From contig JAKAZQ010000012.1 of assembly GCA_021815805.1 (NCBI GenBank), positions 1 through 63,122 on the forward strand: a DNA stretch of 63,122 nt, given 5' to 3'. The notes beneath the pieces were generated by a model, which was not told where the DNA came from, did not search any database, and worked only from the letters and a program-made list of their open reading frames with translations. How positions within the stretch are numbered: the first letter of the stretch is position 1; every line of letters starts with the position of its first letter. This stretch comes from Pseudomonadota bacterium. GTDB lineage: Bacteria; Pseudomonadota; Gammaproteobacteria; Burkholderiales; Burkholderiaceae_C. This document shows positions 18,105 to 28,966 of this stretch, one piece after another. Position numbers and translations under genes: made by a program.

Positions 18105-18596
18105 TCAGCGGGCGATGGTGTTCGTGCGTCGGATCTTGTTCTGCAACTGCACCAGGCCGTACAGCAAAGCCTCCGCGGTGGGCGGACAGCCGGGCACGTA
18201 GACGTCCACCGGCACGATGCGATCGCAGCCGCGCACCACCGAGTACGAGTAGTGGTAGTAGCCGCCGCCGTTGGCGCACGAACCCATCGAGACCACCCAG
18301 CGCGGCTCGGGCATCTGGTCGTAGACCCGGCGCAGCGCCGGCGCCATCTTGTTGCACAGCGTGCCCGCCACGATCATCAGGTCCGACTGGCGCGGGCTCG
18401 GGCGGAACACGATGCCGAAACGGTCGAGGTCGTAGCGCGCGGCACCCGCGTGCATCATCTCGACCGCGCAGCACGCCAACCCGAAGGTCATCGGCCACAG
18501 CGAGCCGGTGCGAGTCCAGTTGATCAGCTTGTCGGCAGTGGTGGTAATGAAACCTTCGCTCAGAACACCTTCGATACCCATGGCTTTCCTCAACAC
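18105..18596 (-). CDS. nuoB: NADH-quinone oxidoreductase subunit B
   Basis: Subunit carrying terminal cluster N2, which hands electrons to quinone. The characteristic adjacent cysteines occur in [15 protein letters not shown]; the other ligands are in [16 protein letters not shown] and [13 protein letters not shown]. Length 163 residues. It starts 48 nt after nuoA. Confidence 0.97.
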   Translation of the reverse strand: MLRKAMGIEGVLSEGFITTTADKLINWTRTGSLWPMTFGLACCAVEMMHAGAARYDLDRFGIVFRPSPRQSDLMIVAGTLCNKMAPALRRVYDQMPEPRWVVSMGSCANGGGYYHYSYSVVRGCDRIVPVDVYVPGCPPTAEALLYGLVQLQNKIRRTNTIAR

Positions 18597-18644
18597 CCTG
18601 ATTGCTCGGGACCCCGGAGCGTGTCCGAAGCCATCACCGCGGAC

Positions 18645-19007
18645 TCACTCCCAGTCCAGCGCGCCCTTCGACCACTCGTAGATGAAGCCCACGACCAGAA
18701 TCGACAGGAAGATCATCATCGCCCAGAACCCGGTGGCGCCGATCTTCTTCAAGGCGACCGCCCAGGGAAACAGGAACGCGATCTCGAGGTCGAACAGAAT
18801 GAACAGGATGGCGACGAGGTAGTAGCGCACGTCGAATTTCATGCGCGCGTCCTCGAAGGCCTCGAAGCCGCATTCGTAGGGGGCGTTTTTCGCGCTGTCT
18901 GGGCGCGACGGGCCGAGCAGTCGCCCGAGCGCCAGGGGAGCGATGCCCACCGCCACGGCAATGACGATGAACAACAAGACCGGCAGGTACTGCTCGATGA
19001 ACATCAC
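18645..19007 (-). CDS. nuoA: NADH-quinone oxidoreductase subunit A
   Basis: First gene of the complex I operon; a three-helix membrane protein of 120 residues. [20 protein letters not shown] holds the loop Cys that senses the active/deactive state in other species, and [13 protein letters not shown] is typical of the third helix. A strong ribosome-binding site, GAGGAGGGCGTG, precedes the ATG. The transcript may begin at or before tRNA-Leu(GAG), which is on the same strand 140 nt upstream. Confidence 0.97.
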   Translation of the reverse strand: MMFIEQYLPVLLFIVIAVAVGIAPLALGRLLGPSRPDSAKNAPYECGFEAFEDARMKFDVRYYLVAILFILFDLEIAFLFPWAVALKKIGATGFWAMMIFLSILVVGFIYEWSKGALDWE

Positions 19008-19083
19008 GCCCTCCTCGTCACATCAGTGCCGCGAGTACGGGCCATACCTGCAGCGCCCACTCCCGGCTTGTTCGCGCAATGCA

Positions 19084-19104
19084 GCACCGCTGCTGCCGCG
19101 GTGC
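19084..19104 (-). terminator. GC-rich hairpin between tRNA-Leu and nuoA
   Basis: Arms GCACCGC and GCGGTGC around a 7-nt loop, 44 nt downstream of the tRNA 3' end. A second, imperfect hairpin lies at 19111-19133. Neither has a T-tract, so this is better read as a tRNA 3'-processing or attenuating structure than as a strong terminator. Confidence 0.4.
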
Positions 19105-19147
19105 GTGCCCGGCCGGCGTGCTGCACGCTGGCCTTCCTCTTCTTGTG

Positions 19148-19232
19148 TGGTGCCGACGGCGAGACTCGAACTCGCACAGCTTTCGCCACTACCCCCTCAA
19201 GATAGCGTGTCTACCAATTTCACCACGTCGGC
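19148..19232 (-). tRNA. tRNA-Leu(GAG)
   Basis: Full 85-nt cloverleaf on the minus strand with encoded CCA. The acceptor arm GCCGACG pairs with CGTCGGC; D-arm and loop GGTGAAATTGGTAGACACG; anticodon stem CTATC/GGTAG around loop TTGAGGG, giving anticodon GAG; a class II variable arm; and T-arm GCGAGTTCGAGTCTCGC. It sits between secG and nuoA, a position conserved in betaproteobacteria. Confidence 0.97.
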
Positions 19233-19725
19233 ATCGATGATCCATTGCGCAGCGCCGGGAATCGCACCCCCGAGGCAGGGGCACGGCCTGGTCCGGCGGC
19301 CGCGTGCGGGCTTGCGCCACCCGCCGCTCGCGACCCGGATGATGCGACCGGATCGCTGCATTGCCTGCCTGCACGCCTCGGGAGCCCGCCACGGACAGAT
19401 CGACTGCCCCTTCGGTTTCGCTGCCCGTTCTCCGCCGTTTTGCCGGTCGGAGCGCTTGCAGGCCTGCAAGCACGCAACCCGACAATCTTAAGGCCTGCAC
19501 TGCTGCGGCGCAACGCCACAGCCCGTCCCTTTGCGCTGCCGCAAGGTCGGCGCCCATGCGGGGTTGACAAGCCGCAGAATATCCTGTTGCAGCGCAACAC
19601 AACGTGCAGACGTGCGGGCCCGCTGCCGCTCCAGCATGCCCAGGCGTCCAGGCTCGCAGGCGTGGCCGACACGCCCAGGCGCGGCCGACACCGCGCAGGC
19701 GCGTTCGCGCCAGCCCGGCGATGTC
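19233..19725. other. 493-bp gap between secG and tRNA-Leu, no gene seen
   Basis: Open frames here are high-GC artefacts without ribosome-binding sites or recognisable products. The clearest structure is an exact 18-bp palindrome GCTTGCAGGCCTGCAAGC at 19454-19471. The region should hold the end of the secG transcript and the promoter of tRNA-Leu, but I could not place a convincing -35/-10 pair. Confidence 0.5.
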
Positions 19726-20148
19726 TCAGTGGCGCGCTGCCGATGCGCCGGTCGACGGCGCCTGGGCGGTGCCCGGGATCTGCGCCACGCCGGCCTGCGA
19801 ACCGGCGGCCGGCGCGTGCGCGGCAGCCGCCGCCGAGCCGGCCGACGCCGCGGTCCGCGGCGCCACGACCTTTCCGGCGAGATCGCCCATCACGCTGCCG
19901 CTGCCCGACGGGCGGGTACCGAAATACGCCAGCGCCAGCGTGCAGGAGAGGAACAGGGTCGCCGCCACGGCCGTGCTGCGGCTGAGGAAGTTGGCCGATC
20001 CGGTGGCGCCGAACAGGCTGCCGGACGCGCCGGAGCCGAACGAGGCCCCCATATCGGCGCCCTTGCCGTGCTGCAGCAGGATCAGGCCGACCATGGCCAC
20101 CGCGGCCAGGATCTGCACGACGAGAATGAGGTTCAGGACGATGGTCAT
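19726..20148 (-). CDS. secG: Preprotein translocase subunit SecG
   Basis: Small two-helix subunit of the SecYEG channel that aids protein export. The first helix (LNLILVVQILAAVAMVGLIL) is followed by LQHGKGADMGASFGSGASGS, the family signature, then SANFLSRSTAVAATLFLSCT as the second helix. An Ala/Gly/Pro-rich tail after residue 90 is common in betaproteobacteria. Start taken at the ATG at 20148, 22 nt after tpiA. Confidence 0.95.
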   Translation of the reverse strand: MTIVLNLILVVQILAAVAMVGLILLQHGKGADMGASFGSGASGSLFGATGSANFLSRSTAVAATLFLSCTLALAYFGTRPSGSGSVMGDLAGKVVAPRTAASAGSAAAAAHAPAAGSQAGVAQIPGTAQAPSTGASAARH

Positions 20149-20170
20149 GATGAACAAAGAGTGGCCGAGC

Positions 20171-20920
<750 letters not shown>

Positions 20921-20976
20921 GCATTCGTCTCCTGGGTATGGTCTTCGAGCGGATCGCCACGTCGTTGCCGGGGCGC

Positions 20977-21969
20977 TCAACTCCAGGTCAGCGCGATCTT
21001 GCCGACGTGATCGCCGGCCTCGAGCAACTGATGGGCACGCACGATCTCGGCCGCCGGGAGCACCGCGTACATGCGCGGGCGCACGCGGCCCGACTCGATC
21101 AGCGGCCAGACCTGCTGTTCCAGCGCGCGCGCCAGCGCGCTCTTGAACGCGGTGTCGCGCGGACGCATGGTCGAGCCGGTGATGCTCAGGCGTCGGCGCA
21201 TCAGCAGCGCGGCGTCGAAGGACACCGCGGCCCCGCCCTGCACGGCCACGATCACCAGCCTGCCCTCCTCTGCCAGACAACCGATCTCGCGCGCCACGTA
21301 GTCGCCGGCGACCATGTCCAGGATCACGTCGACGCCGCGCCCACCGGTGCCTTCGCGCACCAACTCGGCGAAATCCTCGCTGCGGTAGTTGATCGCGCGC
21401 TCGGCACCGAGTTCCACGCAGGCCTTGCACTTCGCCTCGGTTCCCGCGGTGGCCCAGACCCTGGCGCCCAGCGCGTGCGCGAGTTGCACCGCGGTGCTGC
21501 CGATGCCGCTGGCGCCGCCATGCACCAGCACGTGCTCGCCCGGCTTCAAGCCGCCGCGCTGGAACAGGTTGTGCCACACCGTGAAGAAGGTCTCGGGAAT
21601 GGCCGCGGCCTCGGCGTCGCTGAGGCCCTTCGGCGCATCGATGCACTGGCCCGCCGGCACCACGCAATAGTCGGCATAGCCGCCGCCGTTGACCAGCGCG
21701 ACGACGCGCTGGCCGGTGCGCAGCGACGTGCCGCCGTAGTCGCCTTCGACGACGTCGCCGCACACTTCCAGGCCGGGAATCTCCGAGGCTCCGGGCGGCG
21801 GCGGGTAGACGCCCTTGCGCTGCAGCAGGTCGGGACGGTTGATGCCGAAGGCGCGCACACGCAGCAGCACCTCGCCGGCGCCCGGGCGCGGCAGCGGGCG
21901 CTCGCGCCACTGCAGCACCTCGGGGCCGCCGGGCCGCGTGATCTCGGCCACTTGCATGCTCTGGCTCAT
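20977..21969 (-). CDS. NAD(P)H-quinone oxidoreductase, zeta-crystallin/PIG3-like
   Basis: Medium-chain dehydrogenase/reductase without the structural zinc site. The N-terminal GroES-like domain begins [34 protein letters not shown] is typical of the PIG3 branch; the Rossmann NADPH motif is [16 protein letters not shown] around residue 145. Predicted to reduce quinones with NADPH. I chose the ATG at 21969 because CGAGGAGTG precedes it. It sits between pnp and tpiA, as in many Burkholderiales. Confidence 0.92.
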   Translation of the reverse strand: MSQSMQVAEITRPGGPEVLQWRERPLPRPGAGEVLLRVRAFGINRPDLLQRKGVYPPPPGASEIPGLEVCGDVVEGDYGGTSLRTGQRVVALVNGGGYADYCVVPAGQCIDAPKGLSDAEAAAIPETFFTVWHNLFQRGGLKPGEHVLVHGGASGIGSTAVQLAHALGARVWATAGTEAKCKACVELGAERAINYRSEDFAELVREGTGGRGVDVILDMVAGDYVAREIGCLAEEGRLVIVAVQGGAAVSFDAALLMRRRLSITGSTMRPRDTAFKSALARALEQQVWPLIESGRVRPRMYAVLPAAEIVRAHQLLEAGDHVGKIALTWS

Positions 21970-22006
21970 GGTTTCACTCCTCGACCGACGCCGCGCGCCG
22001 CTGCGC

Positions 22007-24127
<2,121 letters not shown>

Positions 24128-24215
24128 TGTTCACTCCGTGCGTCCGGAGCGCGCCGGCATTCGCCGTCGCCCCCGAACCAAGCGCCCGCGGTCGCGGGCA
24201 ATGCGGGAAGCACAA

Positions 24216-24276
24216 TGCCATTCCTGCGCGGCTCTGCGCAGCGGCCCGGCGCGGTCAAAGCCGCCCAGGAATGACA
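24216..24276 (-). promoter_or_regulatory. Long stem-loop in the rpsO-pnp intergenic region
   Basis: Arms CATTCCTGCGCGGCT (24219-24233) and AGCCGCCCAGGAATG (24259-24273) pair over 14 of 15 positions around a 25-nt loop; two more pairs extend the stem beyond one mismatch. In E. coli a stem-loop in the same place is cut by RNase III and controls pnp expression; by position this could be the equivalent, though the sequence also has the look of a dispersed REP-like element. Confidence 0.6.
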
Positions 24277-24380
24277 CAGCAGCGCCTCCCGACCCGATGC
24301 GCTCGCGCGATGCGCGACGCGCATGACAACAGGGCGCCTGGCTCGACGATGCGAAGCAGGCGCCCCCGGTTCACGATGGC

Positions 24381-24650
24381 TTACTTGCGCAGGTTGAGCT
24401 TGGCGATCAACGCGCGATAGCGGTCGGCGTCCTTGCCCTTGAGGTAGTCGAGCAGCTTGCGCCGGCGGCTGACCATGCGCAGCAGGCCACGACGACCGTG
24501 GTGATCCTTGGCATGCGCCTTGAAATGCCCGGTCAGTTCGTTGATGCGGGCGGTGAGCAGCGCGACCTGCACCTCGGGGGACCCGGTGTCCTTGGCTGCG
24601 CGCGCGTTGTCGGCGACGATTTGCGCCGTCGTGGCTTGATCCAGACTCAT
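24381..24650 (-). CDS. rpsO: 30S ribosomal protein S15
   Basis: Primary 16S rRNA-binding protein of the platform. The 89 residues match throughout: [40 protein letters not shown] and [13 protein letters not shown]. The ribosome-binding site CACAGGAAAC lies 8-9 nt before the ATG. First gene of the rpsO-pnp transcript. Confidence 0.98.
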   Translation of the reverse strand: MSLDQATTAQIVADNARAAKDTGSPEVQVALLTARINELTGHFKAHAKDHHGRRGLLRMVSRRRKLLDYLKGKDADRYRALIAKLNLRK

Positions 24651-24716
24651 GTCGAAGTTTCCTGTGAAGAACTCGCGTACGCGGAAGAAACCGTTCCACG
24701 CCGTGAAAAAGTTGGA

Positions 24717-24722
24717 AGTCTA
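24717..24722 (-). promoter_or_regulatory. -10 box of the rpsO promoter (putative)
   Basis: TAGACT on the minus strand, giving a leader of about 60 nt before rpsO. No good -35 match is visible at 16-18 bp, so confidence is limited. Confidence 0.4.
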
Positions 24723-24863
24723 GCGCATTCGGACATGGCATCCTTCGGTTGCGTCGTCACCCCTGCGAAACCGGCGTCGCCGCGCGCCTCCGCCGGCGCT
24801 GCTTTGCCGCTACATTGTCGTCTGGCCTGCCACGAAAGGGCGGTCATCCTCCATCCCGCCGAA

Positions 24864-25631
24864 ATGCGCCTGCAACTCCTGTCCGACCTGCACCTCGAAA
24901 GCGAGCTGTTCGATCCGCAACCCGCCGCCGGCGCCGACGTCCTGGTGCTGGCCGGCGACATCGACGCCACCCATGAGGGCCTCGATCGTTTCCGCGAATG
25001 GCCCGTGCCGGTGCTGTTCGTCGCCGGCAACCACGAATACGACGGTCGCGATTTCGACGTCACCACGGCGGAGCTGCGCCTGCGCTGCGAGCGCGCCGGC
25101 ATTCGCATGCTCGAACGCGAGGCCGTGGTGCTGGAGTCCGGCGGTCGCCGCGTGCGCTTCGTCGGCACCACGCTGTGGAACGACTTCGACCTGTTCGGCG
25201 CCGGCCAGCGTGAGCAGTGCATGCGCGCGGCGCGCTATTTTGTCGAGCAGATCCAGCGCTCGGTGCGCCATGGCCGCCCGATGGACACCCACGCGCTGCG
25301 CGAGGAGGGGCTGCGCAGCCGCGACTGGCTGCGCGAGCAACTGGAGCGCCCGCGACGCTCGCCGGACGACTGGGATGCCACGGTCGTCGTGACGCATTTC
25401 GCGCCGAGCCTGCGCAGCACCGACCCGCGCTACCCGGTGAACGGCGCCACCGCCAGTTTCTGCAACGCCTACGACGACATGATCGGGCACAGCGACCTGT
25501 GGCTGCACGGCCACCTGCACTGCCGCCACGACTACGCGGTCGGCGAGTCGCGCGTCGTGTGCAACGCGCGCGGTCACGCCAGCAAGGGCGAGGACGACGA
25601 CTTCCTGCCGCTCGGCGTCTGGCAGGTCTGA
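24864..25631 (+). CDS. Metallophosphoesterase, 255 aa
   Basis: Calcineurin-like phosphoesterase with all metal-binding motifs: SDLHLE at residues 7-12, LAGDID near 31-36, AGNHEY near 53-58, the His in VVVTHFAPS and the terminal LHGHLHCRHDY. The order and spacing match the YkuE/Icc-like family; substrate unknown, cytoplasmic. The start at 24864 is inside a longer open frame and was chosen because the first strand of the fold begins at residue 2; there is no clear ribosome-binding site. A TACATT -10-like box is at 24809-24814. Convergent with tsaD. Confidence 0.85.
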   Translation: MRLQLLSDLHLESELFDPQPAAGADVLVLAGDIDATHEGLDRFREWPVPVLFVAGNHEYDGRDFDVTTAELRLRCERAGIRMLEREAVVLESGGRRVRFVGTTLWNDFDLFGAGQREQCMRAARYFVEQIQRSVRHGRPMDTHALREEGLRSRDWLREQLERPRRSPDDWDATVVVTHFAPSLRSTDPRYPVNGATASFCNAYDDMIGHSDLWLHGHLHCRHDYAVGESRVVCNARGHASKGEDDDFLPLGVWQV

Positions 25632-25653
25632 CGCCTGCGCGCCGGCCGCCGGC

Positions 25654-26679
25654 TCAGCCCGGCGGCTCGAGCTCGGACAGATCCCAGCGCGGCTGGATGT
25701 CGAAGGCGTAGTCGCGCCGCGCCTGCGCCAGTCCGGACTGCAGCCGCCGGCAGGCGGCGTAGGCGATCATCGGGCCGTTGTCGGTACACCATTGCAATGC
25801 CGGGTAATGCACCCGCGCGCCGAGACGCGCGCAGGCGGCATCGAGTTTTTCGCGCAGGCGCAGGTTGGCGCCGACGCCCCCGGCGACCACCAGAGTGCGC
25901 AGTCCGCTGCGCTGCAGCGCGGCCACCGCCTTCGCCGCCAGCACGTCGGTGATCGCCTCCTGCGTGGCCGCCGCGAGATCGGCGCGGCTTTGCTCGCACA
26001 CCGCGGGGCCGAGCTGGCGCACCTTCGTGAGCACGGCGGTCTTCAGTCCGGCGAAGGAAAAATCCAGATCCGCCGAGTGCAGCTTGGGGCGCGGCAGCTC
26101 GAAGGCCCGCGCATTGCCGAACGCCGCCAGGCGCGCCAGCTCGGGTCCACCCGGGTAGCCCAGGCCGAGCAGCTTGGCCGTCTTGTCGAAGGCTTCGCCG
26201 GCGGCGTCGTCCACCGTCTCGCCGAGCAGCACGTAGCGGCCCAGGGCCCGCGCCTGCAGCAGCATGGTGTGTCCGCCGGACACCAGCAACGCGACGAACG
26301 GGAAATCCAGTCCGGGCTCGCTGAGCAGCGGCGACAGCAGGTGCCCCTCGAGGTGGTGCACGCCGAGCAGCGGCTTGTCGATCGCCATGGCCAGCGCCGC
26401 CGCGACCCCGGCGCCGACCAGCAGCGCGCCGGCCAGCCCGGGTCCGCGCGTGTAGGCCACGGCATCCAGCTCGGACAGTCCGAGCCCGGCCTGCTCCAGC
26501 GTGGCGTCGAGCAGGGGCAGCAGGCGCGCGATGTGGTCGCGCGAGGCGAGCTCCGGCACCACGCCGCCGTAGGCTCGGTGCAGCGAGATCTGGGAATGCA
26601 GCGCGTGACCGCGAAGCCCGGCGTGGCTGTCGTACACGGCGACCCCGGTTTCATCGCAGGAGGTCTCGATTCCGAGCAC
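25654..26679 (-). CDS. tsaD: tRNA N6-adenosine threonylcarbamoyltransferase TsaD
   Basis: Transfers the threonylcarbamoyl group to A37 of ANN-decoding tRNAs, with TsaB and TsaE. Motifs: [17 protein letters not shown], the metal-binding [17 protein letters not shown], and [14 protein letters not shown]. The start is uncertain. Family proteins begin one or two residues before VLGIETSCD, which fits the GTG at 26679; in-frame TTG (26718) and GTG (26799) codons would add 13 or 40 residues of low-complexity sequence. It is divergent from rpsU. Confidence 0.93.
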   Translation of the reverse strand: MLGIETSCDETGVAVYDSHAGLRGHALHSQISLHRAYGGVVPELASRDHIARLLPLLDATLEQAGLGLSELDAVAYTRGPGLAGALLVGAGVAAALAMAIDKPLLGVHHLEGHLLSPLLSEPGLDFPFVALLVSGGHTMLLQARALGRYVLLGETVDDAAGEAFDKTAKLLGLGYPGGPELARLAAFGNARAFELPRPKLHSADLDFSFAGLKTAVLTKVRQLGPAVCEQSRADLAAATQEAITDVLAAKAVAALQRSGLRTLVVAGGVGANLRLREKLDAACARLGARVHYPALQWCTDNGPMIAYAACRRLQSGLAQARRDYAFDIQPRWDLSELEPPG

Positions 26680-26839
26680 GCGCAGCGGACGAGGCGTCGG
26701 CGGGAAGGTATCTGGCAAGAGCGTATGCAGTGAGGAGTGCGCCGGCAGGCTGGCGCGGCGCGACGGCCAGCGTGCGACACGACGCTGGACGCCCGCCACC
26801 GGCGGCGCGGCGGCCTTGACGGGGTTTTCACGAACGTGG

Positions 26840-26868
26840 TGGGCAAGGCGCGCCTGATTGGTTATACT
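26840..26868 (+). promoter_or_regulatory. Promoter of rpsU
   Basis: TGGGCA (26840-26845), 17-bp spacer, TATACT (26863-26868), 4/6 and 5/6 matches to the sigma70 consensus. It would give a leader of about 150 nt before rpsU. Confidence 0.6.
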
Positions 26869-27025
26869 TTAAAGGTTTTTTCGTCGCGTTGCCTGGGTCA
26901 GGCGAGCCGAGCGCGCGGGCCGTCGGGCCCGCCGAGGGCCGGGAATCCCGCCATGCCGCGACACCGCGCCGGATTGCGTATCCAGCCACCGGGCGCAATC
27001 CTCGACCCACAGGTACCCGTTTGCA

Positions 27026-27238
27026 ATGACCACGATTCGCGTAAAAGAAAACGAACCCTTCGACGTTGCCCTGCGCCGCTTCAAGCGCACCATCGAAAAG
27101 CTCGGTTTGCTGACCGACCTGCGTGCCCGCCAGTTCTACGAAAAGCCGACGGCAGAGCGCAAGCGCAAGAAGGCAGCCGCGGTCAAGCGTCACTACAAGC
27201 GCATTCGCAGCCACATGCTGCCGAAGCGCCTGTACTGA
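27026..27238 (+). CDS. rpsU: 30S ribosomal protein S21
   Basis: Small basic ribosomal protein, 70 residues. [20 protein letters not shown] and the Lys/Arg-rich C-terminal half ([18 protein letters not shown]) are diagnostic. First gene of the macromolecular synthesis locus, followed here by a 319-bp gap and yqeY. Confidence 0.98.
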   Translation: MTTIRVKENEPFDVALRRFKRTIEKLGLLTDLRARQFYEKPTAERKRKKAAAVKRHYKRIRSHMLPKRLY

Positions 27239-27266
27239 GCCTGTACTGAAGCTCCGCGCAGCGCGC

Positions 27267-27290
27267 GATGCGGCCCCGAGGGGCCGCATC
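27267..27290 (+). terminator. GC-rich hairpin after rpsU
   Basis: Exact inverted repeat GATGCGGCCCC / GGGGCCGCATC with 2 nt between the arms (effectively a 9-10 bp stem with a small loop), 28 nt after the rpsU stop. No T-tract follows, so it may be an attenuator or a Rho-independent terminator of reduced strength. Confidence 0.5.
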
Positions 27291-27335
27291 CCCACGACCG
27301 GCGCGCCGCGAGGCGACGCCGGTTTTGTCTTGGGT

Positions 27336-27505
27336 GCCAGGAGCCTGGGCGGCAGAGGGCGAGCCTGCTGCAATTCGCCAGGGGCGGTCCATTCCGGCGC
27401 CGCTTCGTCGCCCATGGTGGCCACTATGGGCTCCTCACTGCCCCCGAACTGTCCTCGCCCCTGACGAATTTCGCGACCGCTCCCTCTTCCGCCCAGGCTC
27501 CTGGC
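27336..27505. repeat. 170-bp imperfect palindrome between rpsU and yqeY
   Basis: The first 23 nt (GCCAGGAGCCTGGGCGG, then AGAGGG after one mismatch) match the reverse complement of the last 23. Further in, AATTCG-x-CAGGGGCG recurs on both sides with a 1-nt shift, and the centre is the near-perfect palindrome GCCCATGGTGGCCACTATGG at 27410-27431. Outer and inner repeats share the same midpoint (27420.5). The RNA would fold into one long rod. No gene is visible in it. Confidence 0.8.
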
Positions 27506-27557
27506 GCTGTCCCGCGCGGGAGCATCCCGCCGCGCCCATCCCCTCCCCCGATCGACG

Positions 27558-28013
27558 ATGTCCGAACTCAAGACCCGAATCCAGGAAGACATGAAAGCGG
27601 CGATGCGCGCCAGGGACAGCGCGCGCCTGGGCACCATTCGCATGCTGCTCGCCGCCGTCAAGCAGCGCGAAGTCGACGAGCGCGTGGAACTCGACGACGC
27701 CGCGGTATCGAGCGTGATCGAGCGCATGATCAAGCAGCGCCGCGATGCCATGGCGCAATTCGACAGCGGCGGACGGGCCGATCTGGCGCAGCGCGAGGCC
27801 GCGGAAATCGCCGTGCTCGAACCCTACCTGCCGGCGCGCCTGGACGCCGCGCAACTCGACGCCGAGATTCGCGCCACCATCGCCGAACTCGGCCTGGGCG
27901 AACCGCGCGACCTGGGCAGGCTGATGCCTGCGCTGAAAACCCGGCTCGCCGGTCGCGCCGACATGGCGCAGGTCTCGGCGCGCGCGAAGGCGCTGCTCGG
28001 CCCCGCCGGCTGA
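27558..28013 (+). CDS. yqeY: GatB/YqeY domain-containing protein
   Basis: 151-residue helical protein related to the C-terminal tRNA-binding part of GatB; its molecular role is unsettled. The family pattern is clear: LKTRIQEDMKAAMRARDSAR, LGTIRMLLAAVKQREVDER, RRDAMAQFDSGGR and EIAVLEPYLPARLD. It normally lies between rpsU and dnaG; here the next gene is the convergent folE2, so dnaG and rpoD are not adjacent. Confidence 0.93.
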   Translation: MSELKTRIQEDMKAAMRARDSARLGTIRMLLAAVKQREVDERVELDDAAVSSVIERMIKQRRDAMAQFDSGGRADLAQREAAEIAVLEPYLPARLDAAQLDAEIRATIAELGLGEPRDLGRLMPALKTRLAGRADMAQVSARAKALLGPAG

Positions 28014-28070
28014 GCGCGCGCCACTCGACGCCGCCGCCCGGACACGCGCGCGGCCGGGGCCCGCGCCGGC

Positions 28071-28856
28071 TCAACCCTCGATGCGCGCGTACGCCGAGTG
28101 GTTGTGGATGGACTCGAAGTTCTCGGCCTCGACCGTGAAACGGCCGATGCGCTGGTCGTCCCGCACGCGCGCGGCGACGTCGCGCACCAGATCCTCGACG
28201 AATTTCGGGTTGTCGTAGGCGCGCTCGGTCACGTATTTCTCGTCGGGTCGCTTGAGCAGGCCCCAGATCTCGCAGGACGCCTCCTCCTCGGCGAGGCGAA
28301 TCAGGCTCTCCAGCGACATCGCCTCGCGCAGCTCGGCGGTGATCGTGATGTGCGAGCGCTGGTTGTGCGCGCCGTAGCGCGAGATCTCCTTGGAGCACGG
28401 GCACAGCGCCTTCACCGGAACCTGCACCACCGCGGTCACCAGGGTGCTCGGGCCGTCCACCCGGGCGATCCATTCGACTTCGTAGTCCATCAGGCTGGTG
28501 ACGCCGCTGACCGGCGCGCGCTTGCGCACGAACAGCACGAAGCGGAACGACAGACGTCCACTTTCGGCGTCGAGTCGCCGGCACATGCCGCGGGCCATTT
28601 CAGCCAGCGTGGCGAAATCGAGCGCGGCGTCGACGGATTCGAGCATTTCCACGAAACGCGACATGTGCGTGCCCTTGCGCTGCGCCGGCAGCGCGACGTC
28701 GGCATCCACCCGCGCCACGGACGACTGCACCCCGCCGTCGGCGGTGCGCACCAGCACCGGATAGCGCAGGTCCTTGATCCCGACACGCTGGATCGGCAGC
28801 CGGCGATGATCGGCGGAACTCTGGACGTCGGGAATCGGTTCGTAGGGTTGGTTCAT
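28071..28856 (-). CDS. folE2: GTP cyclohydrolase FolE2 (type IB)
   Basis: Zinc-independent alternative GTP cyclohydrolase that opens folate biosynthesis by making dihydroneopterin triphosphate. 261 residues from the ATG at 28856. Typical segments: [29 protein letters not shown], and the active-site Cys region [20 protein letters not shown]. The C-terminal [11 protein letters not shown] is also conserved. In other proteobacteria folE2 is often Zur-regulated; I saw no convincing Zur site, but GATAAT and a CAAT-T-ATTG palindrome occur about 60-75 nt upstream. Confidence 0.95.
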   Translation of the reverse strand: MNQPYEPIPDVQSSADHRRLPIQRVGIKDLRYPVLVRTADGGVQSSVARVDADVALPAQRKGTHMSRFVEMLESVDAALDFATLAEMARGMCRRLDAESGRLSFRFVLFVRKRAPVSGVTSLMDYEVEWIARVDGPSTLVTAVVQVPVKALCPCSKEISRYGAHNQRSHITITAELREAMSLESLIRLAEEEASCEIWGLLKRPDEKYVTERAYDNPKFVEDLVRDVAARVRDDQRIGRFTVEAENFESIHNHSAYARIEG

Positions 28857-28966
28857 GACAGCATCGGCGAGCCCGCTGAGGCGGGCCTGGGAATGGATGG
28901 CCCCTTGGCAATAATTGGCATTATCGCGGCGCCTCGGCATGCCTGCACGCGCCGCTGCTGCAGCGC

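Noticed and set aside
16164..19205. 1013-codon plus-strand frame over nuoA-nuoD
   Set aside because: Antisense of well-supported complex I genes.
28857..28966. Zur box upstream of folE2
   Set aside because: The AT-rich GATAAT/CAAT-T-ATTG stretch does not match the usual symmetric Zur motif well enough.
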